Source of the DNA: Heliocidaris tuberculata
Taxonomy: Eukaryota > Echinodermata > Echinoidea > Camarodonta > Echinometridae
Assembly (NCBI GenBank): GCA_025618425.1
Contig: CM046848.1
Coordinates: 24,555,455 to 24,619,454 of the forward strand
Direction of reading: 5' to 3'
DNA length: 64,000 bases
Each line of letters starts with the position of its first letter. Position 1 is the first letter of the stretch. The notes under the pieces are model-generated. The model made no database searches and had not been told where the DNA came from. It saw only the letters and a program-made list of their open reading frames with translations. Below, in pieces: positions 20,695 to 33,428 of this stretch. Both the position numbers and the translations under genes were made by a program.

Positions 20695-20955
20695 TATTTG
20701 TTTTGAAATGAAATAAATAAGAATCTGAAGACATGTCAGCAATACAGTTTTATCAGGTTTTGAACCTCTTCATTGCATGTACAAATGAAATGAAATTCAG
20801 TAACAAAATGTGTGTTGAAATCGACCCAGTAGCATTTCCATGTACAGAAAAAATCAAATATTAAATAAGATGGACCCCCCCCCCCTCATTTTCAAAAAAT
20901 CCGGACGAGAAACTATAAATCAATCTAACTTGGCCTTATGTAGATAGTATTTTGT
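20695..20955 (+). repeat. segmental duplication, detached left piece
   Basis: AATCTGAAGACATGTCAGCA through CTTGGCCTTATGTAGA matches 29,545-29,810 (AATCTGAGAACATCTCAGCA through CTTGGCCTTATGTAGA), including CATTGCATGTACA, ACATGTACAGAA-like and ATCAAATATT blocks. A C run interrupts it here. In the 29-kb copy this piece continues directly into GAGCAAATCA; here the continuation lies 4.5 kb away at 25.46 kb. Confidence 0.75.
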
Positions 20956-22500
20956 TATGTTAAACCTCGAGAAAGAAGTGTAAGCGTGGTTAGTGAGCCA
21001 TTGTCACACTTTTCAAAAATCTTGACACTTGAAAAACCCAGACACGTGCAGTAGGAGATGGGAAATCGATTGTTTTAAAATGACTTAGGACACTCGGGGA
21101 AGTCGGGGAAGACAAGATTTTTTTTTTTATGATCAGATTTAAAAAAAAAAAAAATCATTGGTTTGCCATTAAATCTTCAATTGAAATTTATGCGTTTAAA
21201 TGCTGTAATAATATTTCATTTTGTTTTAGGACAATACTGAAATTTGTGATATGGATTCCAACATGCATCTTCAAACTATATTAGATTAAAATATGGACGT
21301 TTTTATGTAGCTACATGGGAATTTTATTTCATAACTGATTTTATAACTTAATGTTAGAATATACTCTACATGAGAGAATTATTCCCCCCCCCCCGAAAAA
21401 AAGAAATAAAATAAAATAAAACAAAATTTAAAAAAAAAATTAACAGAAATAAAAAATTTTGAAAATTAAAAAATAATAATAAATAAATAATAGAAAAAAT
21501 AAATGAATATTTTTTTTCAAAATCAAACATGCAAAATAAAAGAAAATGAATAAATGAAAATTGCAAATAAATGAAATCTGAACTTGGAAAAAGGAGTTCA
21601 TTCTTGATTATTTTGTACGAGCGTTTGTGCTTCTTCGGACACCGAAGACATTCTCTTCTGCAAAAGGCCTCTGTAAAAACGCCCCAATTTGGCGATATTA
21701 TGAATACACATACACATGTATCAGTTCCAACAATTTATAGCTTTATATGCTGGATTGTTTTGTGCATAATTTAACCACAGGTGAAGATTGTCAAAATAGG
21801 GGACATTCATTTCTTTTGAATACTAAATTCCGTGTTAATACTATGATGAACGAGACAAAGAGTGCATGCTAGAGGGGTTTCATACAAGTGAGATATCCTG
21901 TGTGGAAAAAGCAATTAATTATTTTTGTTTTCCATGCGTTTATAGCCATAACTATTTAGGCCTATATCCATTTGACGAAAATATCTTTAGAGTGTTAAAT
22001 CAAGACTCCTAGTTATAATGTGATTTGTGGCAATGGACATTTTATTTTTTAAAATTTCAGGTTCAAAGACCTATGATAACTTTAATGTTAAGGGTAATTA
22101 TCTCGATTAAAATAGACCTCTCATTGAGGATTCCAAACCCTGGCAGATTATTTCGCCGAAGAGTAGATTTTATTTCCCTGACCCACTAAAAAATTATTGT
22201 GCAAGAATGTTCTAAAATGAGCTGCGGTCAAAGGATATTCCAAATTTAGCAACCCTTACAATGCCTTGGTGTCTGCATGATCGCCTCTATGAAACTATAT
22301 TGGTCAACGTCGGAAGGACTTGCACTTTCGATTTCATGATTAAAAATACACACCAACTATATTAAGCACGACATTCTATGTTATAGAAACATCTGCCTGA
22401 AACGCAATGGTAAACATTATGCTAAACTGGATTTATAAGAAGATAGGAAATAAAAACAAATGTTTTCGCAGTGAATTGTTATTCCCCATTATCTCATAAT
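20955..22500. other. single-copy AT-rich sequence
   Basis: No gene recognised. 21,385-21,570 is A-rich low complexity (AAATAAAATAAAACAAAAT type). This and the sequence to 25.46 kb interrupt the duplicated segment. Confidence 0.4.
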
Positions 22501-22795
22501 ATAAGCCACAGCTGAGGCAATGCAACGGAACATGACGTTGATTGCTCCCTAAACCGTCGGGCTACGTAGTATTCGAGCTTCGTTGAGCAGTGACCTCAGC
22601 TTCTTGGTTTTATGTCCGCGTATTATGCCCGAAACTCTGGCGATGATTTTTTGGTGTCGCTCGGCCTCAAATTATTCTCTTGTGGAAAACTTCTGTTATG
22701 TAGAAGACATACAGTAGAAAGTATAATACTTGAGAATTCATTATTATACTGGAAAATATTAGATGGATTTTACATCTATGTTGAAGGGAAATAAG
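22500..22795 (+). other. slightly GC-richer stretch with short open frame
   Basis: 22,500-22,640 is less AT-rich than its surroundings and opens a 60-codon frame (22,612-22,794) beginning MSAYYARNSGDDFLVSLGLK. No domain is recognised, no clear splice donor closes it, and it could be chance. Recorded because it is one of few repeat-free, GC-richer pieces in the first half of the window. Confidence 0.2.
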
Positions 22796-22799
22796 AAAA

Positions 22800-23195
22800 T
22801 GTAGGCCTACCATTTCTAAAGAACGTTTTATTTCGGAGTTGCGAATCATTTCTCTGGTAGAAAGTGAATCTAACCTTGAAAATTTAGTGGCTATAGCACC
22901 ATGCTTAATTGCCGAATGACATTTATCTTTTTTCTTTCTTTTTTATGCCAATATTACAACCACACTTTCATTATCTTGAAATATTAAGAGCCCACGCTCA
23001 TGTTCCTTAATATAAATTCCCTTTGTCAGTCTTTGCCATCGTACGTCAGGCGGTGTAGACGCGGTCTCTTGCAATTGCACGCACGTGTACAACGTCGAGT
23101 GACAGTATTACACTGTGTATTTTTTATGATGTTGGCGTGAAAAGGTTTGTTATCGAAGTTACATGGCCATAAAATGCCAAATGGCACACATAGGA

Positions 23196-23242
<47 letters not shown>

Positions 23243-23870
23243 TATAAAAGCACTTAGAGAAAAATCATTATCTAGGTCCCCGAGTTAAAAGAAAATTCTG
23301 ACAGCAGGGCGATCTAATGAATGAAAATTGATTTTAATTCCATATTATGCCTATCTATATGACAGGTCTCTATCTAATATTACCAACTAAATTATGTATC
23401 ATAGTAACTGCATCTTACTGACCGACATCATCATGGTCCACATTTATCTTTACCATATATTGCCGGAAGTGCATTTATTTTGTCCATCCCATTCGAAAGT
23501 CGAGCAATATCGTTTCCTCTCCGTGTCTATCTCATTATGTCCGCCTGAACTTTCGGCGTCGGACAGCACACCCGACCGTATGGACTCGTGACTTGCTGTT
23601 GGGGTGCAGGTATACAAAGTGGGCCTGTTTTGGTTTGATTCCTCGTCTGTCTTTGCAAAGAAAAGAGTCTTTGCAAATGATGAATGAATGGTTTAAAGAG
23701 CAATGAACGGCATGGATATATCTTCTTCATTGCATTTTCACCATTTACTTCGTCATGCAAACAACCACCACAAGCCTCGATGTATTTGTATGGGAGGTCA
23801 GTTATTACTGAAGGTCATTTTCTCATCATATTAAGCATTATATAGTCCGTTTTTCTTATTTTTTTTCTCT
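22800..23870. other. no gene; (TA)n tract
   Basis: A TA tract occupies about 23,200-23,237. Stretches at 23,035-23,105 and 23,460-23,620 are less AT-rich, but no recognisable coding sequence was found. Confidence 0.4.
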
Positions 23871-24070
23871 GTGTGGTGGTGGGGGGTGGGGCTTCTCTTT
23901 TGACCCTCCTTCTACTCTCATTTTTTTTTTGGGGGGGGGGAGGAGGGGGGGGGTCAAATGTAACCTTCTTTGAATGGGACTATACTAAAAAAAAATAAGT
24001 AGGGTAAAATTTTACCCAATATTAGCCCCCCCCAAAAAAAAAAAAAAAAAAAAAAATGGGTAAAATGTAA
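23870..24070. repeat. G-run block and GGGTAAAATTTTACCC palindrome
   Basis: G runs at 23,880-23,955 are followed by AGTAGGGTAAAATTTTACCC (24,000-24,018), a perfect palindrome, then a C-run/A-run pair and GGGTAAAATG. This looks like a degraded member of the TTACCCAA MITE family best seen at 44.1-44.6 kb. Confidence 0.5.
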
Positions 24071-25455
24071 GCAATATTTGTTAAAACCTAATAGAGTGTT
24101 TATATTACAATATAATATAACTAAATAAATATATTTTTGATATGAATAATACCACTTGTACTGCTGTTACTTCACATAAGTAGGTCCATTATTTTCCCTA
24201 TATAATTGAAATACATTTGAATAAAAATTATTCCTAACATCTCTTATCATAATTCAGACAAATATTGCCAGTGTTCTTTTTTCTTCCGCTTTTATCTATA
24301 TTTCATTGTATATATATTAGGCCTACTTTTTAATACCATTAAAATCAATGTCAACGACTTTAAATATTGGTTAACATGAATTTCTTCTGCCTTCTAAGCA
24401 TGTATAAACTTAGATAGAAATAATAATTATTATTGTGGACAGGACATTCATATTTTAAACTCAGGATTTCATTTGCATTCAACAAGGCATACCCATGTAT
24501 TCTAAATCTTCTGCAATTTGATTTTTATTCTAAAAATCACCAATGACTATGCAATCAGTCTATGTTATGACTATGTAATAGGACTATGTGGCTATGTTTC
24601 AAAGAGACAAAGAGATAATTTATGCTAATTTTGCAAATATTGCTCTTTGTGTAGTTTGTGAAAAGTGTGATTTAGAATATAATGATAAACATGCATCCAT
24701 TAACAATTATTTGCTGAGTCATAATTGCCTTCAGTTATCACAGTGGCAATTGATGGGCTTAGTTTTATAAAGGTAGAAAAAATAATTTGTAGTTGGTCTA
24801 GTATGTGATTTTTTTTTTCTCGAAAGTGCATTCAAACTGAAATGAAATATATTATAAGTTGACCTATGTTATTTGGTCGTTTTAAGATGAAATTAATCAC
24901 AAATCTGCTTTCATTATTCACACACTTTCCAAGATGTTATTAATTTTGTATGGCGATCTTGATCTTTGAAGCTCCAGTCAACGTGATCACTTGTCGCTCA
25001 ACTTGAGTCTGAAAGATGCTACATTTATTACGGTGCATCTCTAACAATCATTTCATTAATTATTTTGTTGTTTATCTTGTATAAGAAAATTGCAGCTTAG
25101 AATATGACCATATGTCAATATGACTGTATTACTTGGTTGGAATGGCTTTATATATATGCTACGTTTTTATTTAAATATTCTATATATGCATTTATTCTTT
25201 ATTTTTTTAACTATCCGAGTTAGTATAAGCTCAGTAATAAATTATTCTCAGTTATTACTTTCATTATTTTTTTTATTATTCTTATAATCATAATTATTAT
25301 CATCATCATCATCATGTTGTTGCTGTTGTTATCATGCTATATTTTAATGATAATGTAGCACTGTTGAGTAAAACAAACTCTTTTTCAAAGTATTAATTAT
25401 TTCTTAATCTGTAAGTTTTGCATTGCCAAGGCAAGGGCATGCGATGAAGCATAAC
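24070..25455. other. no recognised feature
   Basis: AT-rich; an ATC/ATT repeat near 25,255-25,330. A 60-codon open frame at 24,588 is unrecognised. Confidence 0.4.
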
Positions 25456-28400
25456 CCAATATTTCGTAGAGCAAATCAGTTCAATGATTTTGGAAATATG
25501 TTTCAAGTTGTCAGTACGAATCTCATCGGTGTGTCTATGTGTAAGGTGATATATATTATTGTCAGTCAGACAGCCGAACAGATATTTGTATTTTTTCTTC
25601 GTGAAATAAGTTTGATGACCATGATAGGCAGAGGTGTATACCCTATTTCAAGGCTGGCTTGAGTTAGCAAAATAGATACTGTCTATTTTTAAAGCACCAG
25701 AATATATGTAAAATAATCTTCTCGACTACAGGCTACATTGAAAATTGTGTGAACTACTAACATATATGTGTACATATTATAATCAGAGCATTATCCATTT
25801 TCCAGCATGTGATCATCAGTGGTCCTGATCATAAAACTTGTAATTCCTTCTTTTGTGTGTAATGAAGTGCATTATAACACTTGAAATCAAAAGAAAATGT
25901 ATATACAACAGCAACAAAATATCACACACTACAATGTTTATAAAAATGCGAAATAAACATAAATTATTTTCACAAGTCAAGCCTTATTCGAATCATCATA
26001 CATACCTCTTCAATGATAATACCTACCATTGTTTTACTTGAAAATACCATGGCTGTTCTTAATCATGGAATTTAATCCAAATTAAGACATGGCTATATAT
26101 GCATGTGCTCCACTTTCATTTTAGTAATTATATCCCAATTATGGCCTTAATCGATGGGAAGCATGAATATAATATTTGGTTATGCATACTTCATCAATAT
26201 ACACGTTGATATCATACCAGCATGATTTAAATCATAACGGGTCTGATGCACAAGCATGCGGTAGGCCTAACAGAACCGTTGTCAATAGCCCATAGCCTAG
26301 TGACTTTTATTTGGAAGATAATGATAGGCCCGATTGCTACTGACGTCTATATAGACTGCCATGAATGAAGGGTAGAATTGTAAGCTAGTCGTTGATAGAA
26401 TCATTCAGAATGAATAGATAATTTACAAAAGATACAGCATTGTGCTATTGTACTTTAACAATACATTATGATCGTCATTTCTGATGAAAAATTAATTGTA
26501 CCCGCAGTGCTATAAAGTCACTCATTTTCCTTGCCAGTAGCATATGCACACATTATTTAGTTACAGTGGACTTGTCAATGCAGAGTAAATTTGAAGCTTA
26601 TGTCCCTCCTCGTCTAAATGAAACAATACACCATACTTCCTTTACGTTCTAGAGCAACTGAAAACCACCACGACATTCATTCTGACCATCTTGTCCTCAA
26701 AATAATTCCCTAATATCGAAATAAATACAACACACACTCGTACTGTCATACCTTCAAATTCTCAAAGTTATATATATAGACGATATCCAGTGCATATACT
26801 TAAATGATACACGTTATAACCAAAATGTTAAAAGCGTGCCAGTTGTACAGCCTCATAGGAAATAGAAAACACTGCTTTACTATAAGTATTACCATTGCAC
26901 TGACTCCTATATAGTGTGTGGGTAAAGACCTATACTTGTTTGTAGCTCGTGATATTTTTAGTAGTTTGTTTCTCCAATGCTATTTGCTCTTCCTAAAAGC
27001 AAGCACTGCAGTTCGCTATATACCAACCAGAATAAGTACACGAGAGTGGTATGATGTAGATCTGCATGGGAAATCACTTTCCCTAAAGTAATTTAGTTTT
27101 TTTTACACTGTCGGTCATGATCAAGGACATATATATGCTTGAGGTTTTTCGGTGTTAAATGTGTTAGCAGCTGGCCTATTAAGGTAATACTCATGCAAAT
27201 TATATTCCTAGGATAAAAAAGACCGGCACCTGTTTTGATGCTGAATATTTGTAATGTCGATGATGTATCTGTAATTTAATTTGAATGAAATATTGCTGAT
27301 GACAAATAGGACCTAATATGTTTAACGATAAAGACTAACCCAAACATGTTTGATGAATTGGTTTAACATGTAAAAAATAATGAAGTGTTAAATTTCTGTT
27401 TAGAGGAGACTACACTCTTTTTTCTTCAATGCCATTATTTGTTTTCTTTGATTCAAAACAAAGGTTTCATTCAACAATAATATTGATAGATATGATAAGT
27501 CAACAAATTTGAACACATGCAGAAAATCAGGTTTTGCATTTTATTAAAATGATTCAGTTTGGACCAAAATTTATCATGTATTATATAGGTTCATGAGAAA
27601 ATAGAAGGCACAGCTTAAAGCTCATGTACAGTATTGGTAGCAAAAATGAAATTGGAAAGAAACATGTTAAATATAGTCTCATGTTGTTCTCCTTGTTGTA
27701 TCAAAGGATGTCTGTATTATAAGAGATCATTTGGTATTCCATCTATGATTTCTGGTGGATTTCAGTGTAAATATCTGTAAGGAATGCTCAATTACTGCCA
27801 TTATGCTAGGACCCTTCCACCCCGATGGCTCCCCGCACAGCAATCTTGGGGCTCCGCAAGGAGACAGCATGTGTATCATTGTGTGTGTTACTCATTGGTT
27901 TTAAACGTGTGTGTATAGTGTATAGCACATGTTGCCTTTGTTGGGATTTTACGTGCCTGTCCCGGCGCATAAATCAGTTTTTGCCTCTCATTTATTTAAT
28001 ATTAAACTTCAGGAGGCGAAATCTTCACAGTGTCTATAGTACTGCTAGTATCTTGCTATTTATCAACAAAAATTGAAGAAATCTGACGAACAGTTTTTGA
28101 GGGCTTACCAAAACTCTACATGACCTCTAAGTCTTACGATAGTAGTTTACCTGTGGATTATTGGTATATAGCTCGTGATAACTATGTGTCTGTCATGATA
28201 AATTTAGATAATAGTCATAATTATTTAGGACAACAAAATCGGCGCCTGCTTTGATGCCGAATATTGTTACATCGATGATGTATCTGTAATTCAATTCGAG
28301 TAAAATATTGCTGATTACAAATTGGACCAAACATGTATAACCATTAAGATTAACCTAAAAACGTTAAATGAATAGGTTTAACATGTAAAAAAAATGAAAA

Positions 28401-28540
28401 TGTTGTTATATAACTCGTGATACTTTTGTAGTTCGTTTCTGCAATGCTGTTTGCCTTTCCTAAAATCAAATAATATGTGGTGCATTCAAATTAACATAAA
28501 GAAATTTCACTCCATCTACTGCAATTATTTGTTATACTGT
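25455..28540 (+). repeat. segmental duplication, copy 1
   Basis: Matches 29,790-33,200 at an offset of about 4.33 kb. Shared blocks include TAGAGCAAATCA, TTTCAAGTTGTCA, TGTACCCGCAGTGCTATAAA (26,500 and 30,830), ACCACGACATTCATTCTGAC, GAAAACACTGCTTTACT, and TGCAGTTCGCTA. From about 26.9 kb it runs into the satellite monomers. Open frames in it are not conserved between the copies, so it is non-coding. Confidence 0.8.
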
Positions 28541-28625
28541 TGGTACACACTTTCATCATGATCAAGGACATAATTTATATGCATGAGGGTCTTCGATGTT
28601 GCATCTACAGTTTATCTGAGTTTAT
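26900..28625 (+). repeat. diverged satellite monomers, left block
   Basis: Contains the recurrent satellite anchors: TAGCTCGTGATA (about 26,944 and 28,169), TCGATGATGTATCTGTAATT (about 27,255 and 28,272), AACATGTTTGATGAAT, GAAGTGTTAAAT, and TGATCAAGGACATA (about 27,119 and 28,558). Monomers are incomplete and diverged. About 480 bp at 27,630-28,115 is not satellite and includes a less AT-rich part with an unrecognised 83-codon frame. Confidence 0.75.
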
Positions 28626-28675
28626 TTTACTCAGCAATGCAACCTTGTTACAACAAATACAACATAACAGCAACA

Positions 28676-28699
28676 GTGATGATGATGATCATCATCATC

Positions 28700-28775
<76 letters not shown>

Positions 28776-28782
28776 TTTATTA
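28676..28782. repeat. (GAT)(CAT)n, (ATT)n, (TTTA)n microsatellite
   Basis: GAT/CAT repeats lead into about 18 ATT units and then TTTA units. Translations on all frames are homopolymeric and meaningless. Confidence 0.9.
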
Positions 28783-28784
28783 CG

Positions 28785-29470
28785 GAGTTTTCCGTCCGTC
28801 CCTACCGCTTTCTCGTTAACGCGATATCTCAAGAACCATTTGAGGTATGAGCTTTAAACTTGATGCTAGTATGTATCACCGTAGGAAGACGATCTGATCA
28901 GATTTCATGTACGTAGGTCAAAGGTCAACGGTCAAAGAGGTCATTTACCTTTAAATCTCAGATTTTTAGCCTCATTTATAGCAATATCTCTTGAACAATT
29001 TGAGCCATTAACTTAAAAACTTGCTACTATTATGCATCACCATAGTGAGATGAATTGATTAGATTTTTGTTTAAGTAGGTCAAAGGTCACATGTCACAGA
29101 GGTCAATATACGTGGAATTAATGTTGTTTTTTGTTTTGTTTTTTGTTATCATATCTCAACTATTTTAAGCTGTGAACTTCAAACTTGGTACTAGTATTGC
29201 ATCACCATAGTGACACAAAGTGATTAGATTTTGGGTTTAGTAGATCAAAATTCAAAGGTCATAGTGGTCAATATGCATGACATCAAATATTTGTTAGTTT
29301 TGTTATCACCACATCTCAACTATTTAGTGTACATGACTAGGAGAGAAAGTGATCAGACTTTTGGGTTGTTGTGTCAAAGGTCAAAGAGGTCAATGAACAT
29401 GTAATTATAGGGGTTTTTTTATTCTGGTTATCACATTATTTGAGCCGTGAATTTAACTGAATTTAGGCAG
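28785..29470 (+). repeat. ~150-bp tandem repeat with AGGTCA pairs
   Basis: Four to five diverged units, each with ATATCTCAA...TTTGAG, AACTTCAAACTTG-TACTA, ATCACCATAGTGA, TGATTAGATTT and AGGTCAAAGGTCA-like blocks. Unit starts fall near 28,823, 28,980, 29,150 and 29,310. AGGTCAAAGGTCA is exact at 28,915-28,927 and 29,077-29,089. The repeat separates copies 1 and 2 of the segmental duplication. Confidence 0.8.
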
Positions 29471-29529
29471 AGGCATATAGGATACGCAATCGCATTCATC
29501 TTGTTTAAAATCATTATTTGATATTGTTG

Positions 29530-32500
29530 TTTTCAAATGGAAAAACAGGAATCTGAGAACATCTCAGCAACGAGGAAACTAAAATTGTGAATATTATGCA
29601 ATTTCACCATGTTTGTGAGCCTTTGTATTGCATGTACATGATTACAAATCAAATGAAATTTAAGACATTTTATGTTGACCTAGACCCACTTGCATTTACA
29701 TGTACAGAAGAAAATCAAATATTGAATAAAATGGAACCCTCCTCATTTTCGCAAAAATCAGGGGAAGCCAGGAATCAGTTTTACTTGGCCTTATGTAGAG
29801 CAAATCAAATTCAGTTCTTTTGAAAATACATTTCAAGTTGTCAACACAAATCTCATGATTGTGTCTATAATTCATTCACATGTCACACAACCGAATAGAT
29901 TTTTTTATTGTATTTTCCTTCATCAAATAATTTTGATAACTATACAGGCAAAATTGATACTGACTAGTATAAAGCCACCAGATTCAAGTGTAAATATAAT
30001 GCTCTGCAATACAGGCTTTCAAATGATATTTTTTATTTTTTACCAGAGAGTGATTAAACTAACCCAAGAAACATCATATGGTGTATAATTGGAACATTGT
30101 TCTTACATCATGCATGTGGTGCATGATCCTGACCTGAAATAATGTCATCGTGATAAATATAATTTAAAGCGTAGTGTAAGGAAGTGACTTTTGAATTTGA
30201 AATAAAGTAAACAATGGCAACAGTATATCACTGTGTCAAATGCAAAATAATGAAAAGAATATCATTCACAACAAGTCAAGCCATATTCAAATCAACAAAC
30301 ATTATTTTACATACCTCTTCCATCATAATACCTTCCATTGTTTTTACTTGAAAATGCCATGGTTGTTTTAATCATAGAATTCAGTCCAAATTTAGACTGC
30401 CTAGACATGTGATCCACTTTTATTTGCGTAATCATATCCCAATTTTGGCCTTCACCGTTAGCATGAATCTTATGAGGAACTAAGATTTAGATATGCACGT
30501 GACGTTTTCAACTACACGCTGATATAATACCGGCATGATTCGAATCATTACAGGCCTGATACACAAGCATATGTGTTAGGACTACAGTTTATACAGAACC
30601 GTTGTCAGTAGCCTTTGTCAGTGACTTTTATTTGGACAGTCATGATAGACCTGGTTGCTATTGACGCCTGACCTGTATAAATGAGAGCCATATCGTGAGC
30701 TAGTCATTAATAGAACGTTTTAGCTTTGAAACCAGAATGAATAAATAATGCATACCTAGACATTGCAGCTGTGCTAATGTACTTCACCAATTTACACTAC
30801 GATCGATAAGTTCTGATGAAAAAGTAAATTGTACCCGCAGTGCTATAAAGTCACTCATTTTCCTTGCCAGTAGTATATGCACAGAGGACATCATATTTAA
30901 TAGTTACCGTGGACTTGTCAATGCAGAGTAAATTTGAATCGTATGTCCCTTCTTCTCTAAATGAAACTAGGCCTACACCATACACACTGTACTCTTAAGA
31001 GCAACAGAAAACCACCACGACATTCATTCTGACCATCTTGTCCTCAAAATAATTCCCTAATATCAAAATCTATACAACACACACTCGTACTGTCATACCT
31101 TCAAAATCTCTCAGTTATATATAGACGGCATTCAATGCATATTTAAAGGATATAAGTCATAACAAAAAGGTTAAAAACATGCCAGTTGTATAGCCTCATA
31201 AGAAATAGAAAACACTGCTTTACTGTAAGTATTACCATTGCACTGACTCCTGTAGTGTGTGGGTATAGGCCTATACTTGTTTATAGCTCGTGATATTTTT
31301 TGTAGTTTGTTTCTCCAATGCTATTTGCTCTTCCTAAATGCAAGTATTGTAAGGTGTAGTCGTTCTGCAGTTCGCTACAGCAAGAAAAAATACGCGAGCG
31401 TGGTATGATGTAGACTTGGTTAGAAAGGAAGCTCGGGAAAACTTAAAATAGCTCCGGTGGAAAAGAAAGATAACATAAAAATTTTACATAAAGAAATTTC
31501 ATTTTTCCTAAAACAATTGAACTATTTTGCACTGTCGGTCATGATTCAGGACATATTATATGCATGAGGTTTTTCGATGTCAAATCTACAATTTCTACGT
31601 ACATTTGTTAGCAAGTGGCCTATTGAAATAATACTCGTGCAAGTTATATACCAAGGATTTTTCACTATTGGGGTGAACTGGGCCACATTGTCCCAGTTCA
31701 GGTACCCCGTTACCTTTTGTGTAAACATGTATCAGTGAGATGAGATTTAACCAGTCATAATCTAAAGACATATTACTAGTACATGAAAATATGTTTATTA
31801 TACATCAAAAATTTGTAAGAAAACCCATATTGGTCAATTTTCTTTTTACAGATCGTTCATACGACTCCAGACAAACTTGTATGTAACAAGCAACTGTAGA
31901 GATATTGTGAAGAATTATATTTTTGCAAAAAAAGTCAAAATATAGGTTAAAACTCACAAAAATGCTCATGCATTCATCCAGTATCGCTACAATTGGCGTA
32001 TGTCTGTACGTCAACTTTACTGGGAACTGTTAAATATATTATTTAAAGTGCTGTATTATCCTGAGCATCCCAAGCACTTAGTTTGAGACAACTACTAGAA
32101 AATATGGTGATTTAAATTTTTTTTTTAAGTTTTGTCCCACTTCTGCCCAACTATTTTTCATTTCATTATTTTGTACTTTGTAAATCATATTGTTTTGTAT
32201 TTGGAAAAAAAATGAAATGAAATAAATCTTGCATCAATCAAAAACTATCCTACTTTACAACTTGCACTGTCCCAGTTCACCTCGGAGTGTCCCACTTTAC
32301 CATGTTCAAGTACCTTTTTTAAATGATTATTTTCATAAAAACTAAAAATAAAGGTATTGTGTCCGATATCTTATTTTGTAGCCTAGTATCCATATTACTT
32401 ATCACATATGAATGGTGAGGCTAAATTGAATATTTACAGAGTTACAAAGCAAAAATTACCCGTTTTGATGCCGAAGGGAGAGTGTTTTGATGCCGAATAT

Positions 32501-33200
32501 TGTCACATCGATGATGTATCTGTAATTTAGTTTGCATAAAATATTGTTGATTACAAATTAGACCTAACATGTTTAAAGATTAAGATTAACCCAAACATGT
32601 TTGATGAATATGTTTAACATGTAAAAAAATGAAGTGTTAAATCTCTATTTATAGAGTAGTCAACACTCTTTTGTCGATGCGATTATTTGTTTTCTTTGAT
32701 TCAACACAAAGGTTCCATTCATCAATTGATAGGTATGATAATAAGTCAGGAAATTTGAACATATGCAGAAAAGCAGGTTTTGGATTTGTAAATGATTAAG
32801 TTTGGACCAAAATTTAACATGTGTTCTATAGGTTCATTAAAAAATAGAAAACACAGCTTAACTCTGACGATAGTATTTTTCCTGTGGTAGTTGGTATATA
32901 GCTCGTGATAATTTTGTAGTGTATTTCTGCAATGTTGTTTGCCTTTCCTAAGATCAAATTATGTGTGGTGCATTTTCCTTATCGTTCGGTACCAACAAAA
33001 AAGGATACACGGAAGTAGTAAATGAGTTAGCACTGTGTATCAAAAGAGCTCTGGAAAAACTTTAAAAATAGCTCCGCCTTGGTGAAAAAAGATATGACAT
33101 AAAAATTAACATAAAGTAATTTCACTCACCCTACAGCAATTATATTTTTACACTGTGGTACACACTTTCATCATGATCAAGGACATAATTTATATGCATG
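29530..33200 (+). repeat. segmental duplication, copy 2
   Basis: Second copy of the segment seen at 20.7-20.95 plus 25.46-28.54 kb, here contiguous across the junction. From about 31.25 kb it continues as satellite monomers. It carries an extra ~800-bp insertion at 31,665-32,460 that copy 1 lacks. Confidence 0.8.
31665..32460. mobile_element. insertion with GGGGTGAACTGGG end inside a satellite monomer
   Basis: Interrupts the monomer between CAAGTTATATACCAAGGA and GTTTTGATGCCGAATATTG. The left end reads GGGGTGAACTGGGCC... TGTCCCAGTTCA; at the right, TGTCCCAGTTCACCTCGG (about 32,267) and GTGTCCCACTTTACC repeat the motif in inverse. A related end (GTCCCAGTTCACCCCGC) occurs at 41,128. No coding capacity recognised. 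Exact termini are uncertain; GTTTTGATGCCGAA appears twice at the right border. Confidence 0.55.
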
Positions 33201-33428
33201 AGGTTTTTTGGTGTTGAATCTACAGCTTCGACTTACATATCATGCATGTGTTAGCAACTGGCCTATTGAGATAATAGTCATATACCTAGGACAAAAAAAA
33301 ACAACAAAAAAAACCAAAAAAAAATCGGCACCTGTTTTGATGCCGAATATTGTAACATCGATGGTGTATCTGTAATTCAATTTGAATAAAATATTGCTGA
33401 TTACAAATAATGAAGAAAATAATGTTTA

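Noticed and set aside
27825..28076. 83-codon ORF beginning MAPRTAILGLRKET as a gene
   Set aside because: Lies in a ~480-bp non-satellite insert between monomers, no domain, no splice context; the start is suggestive but unsupported.
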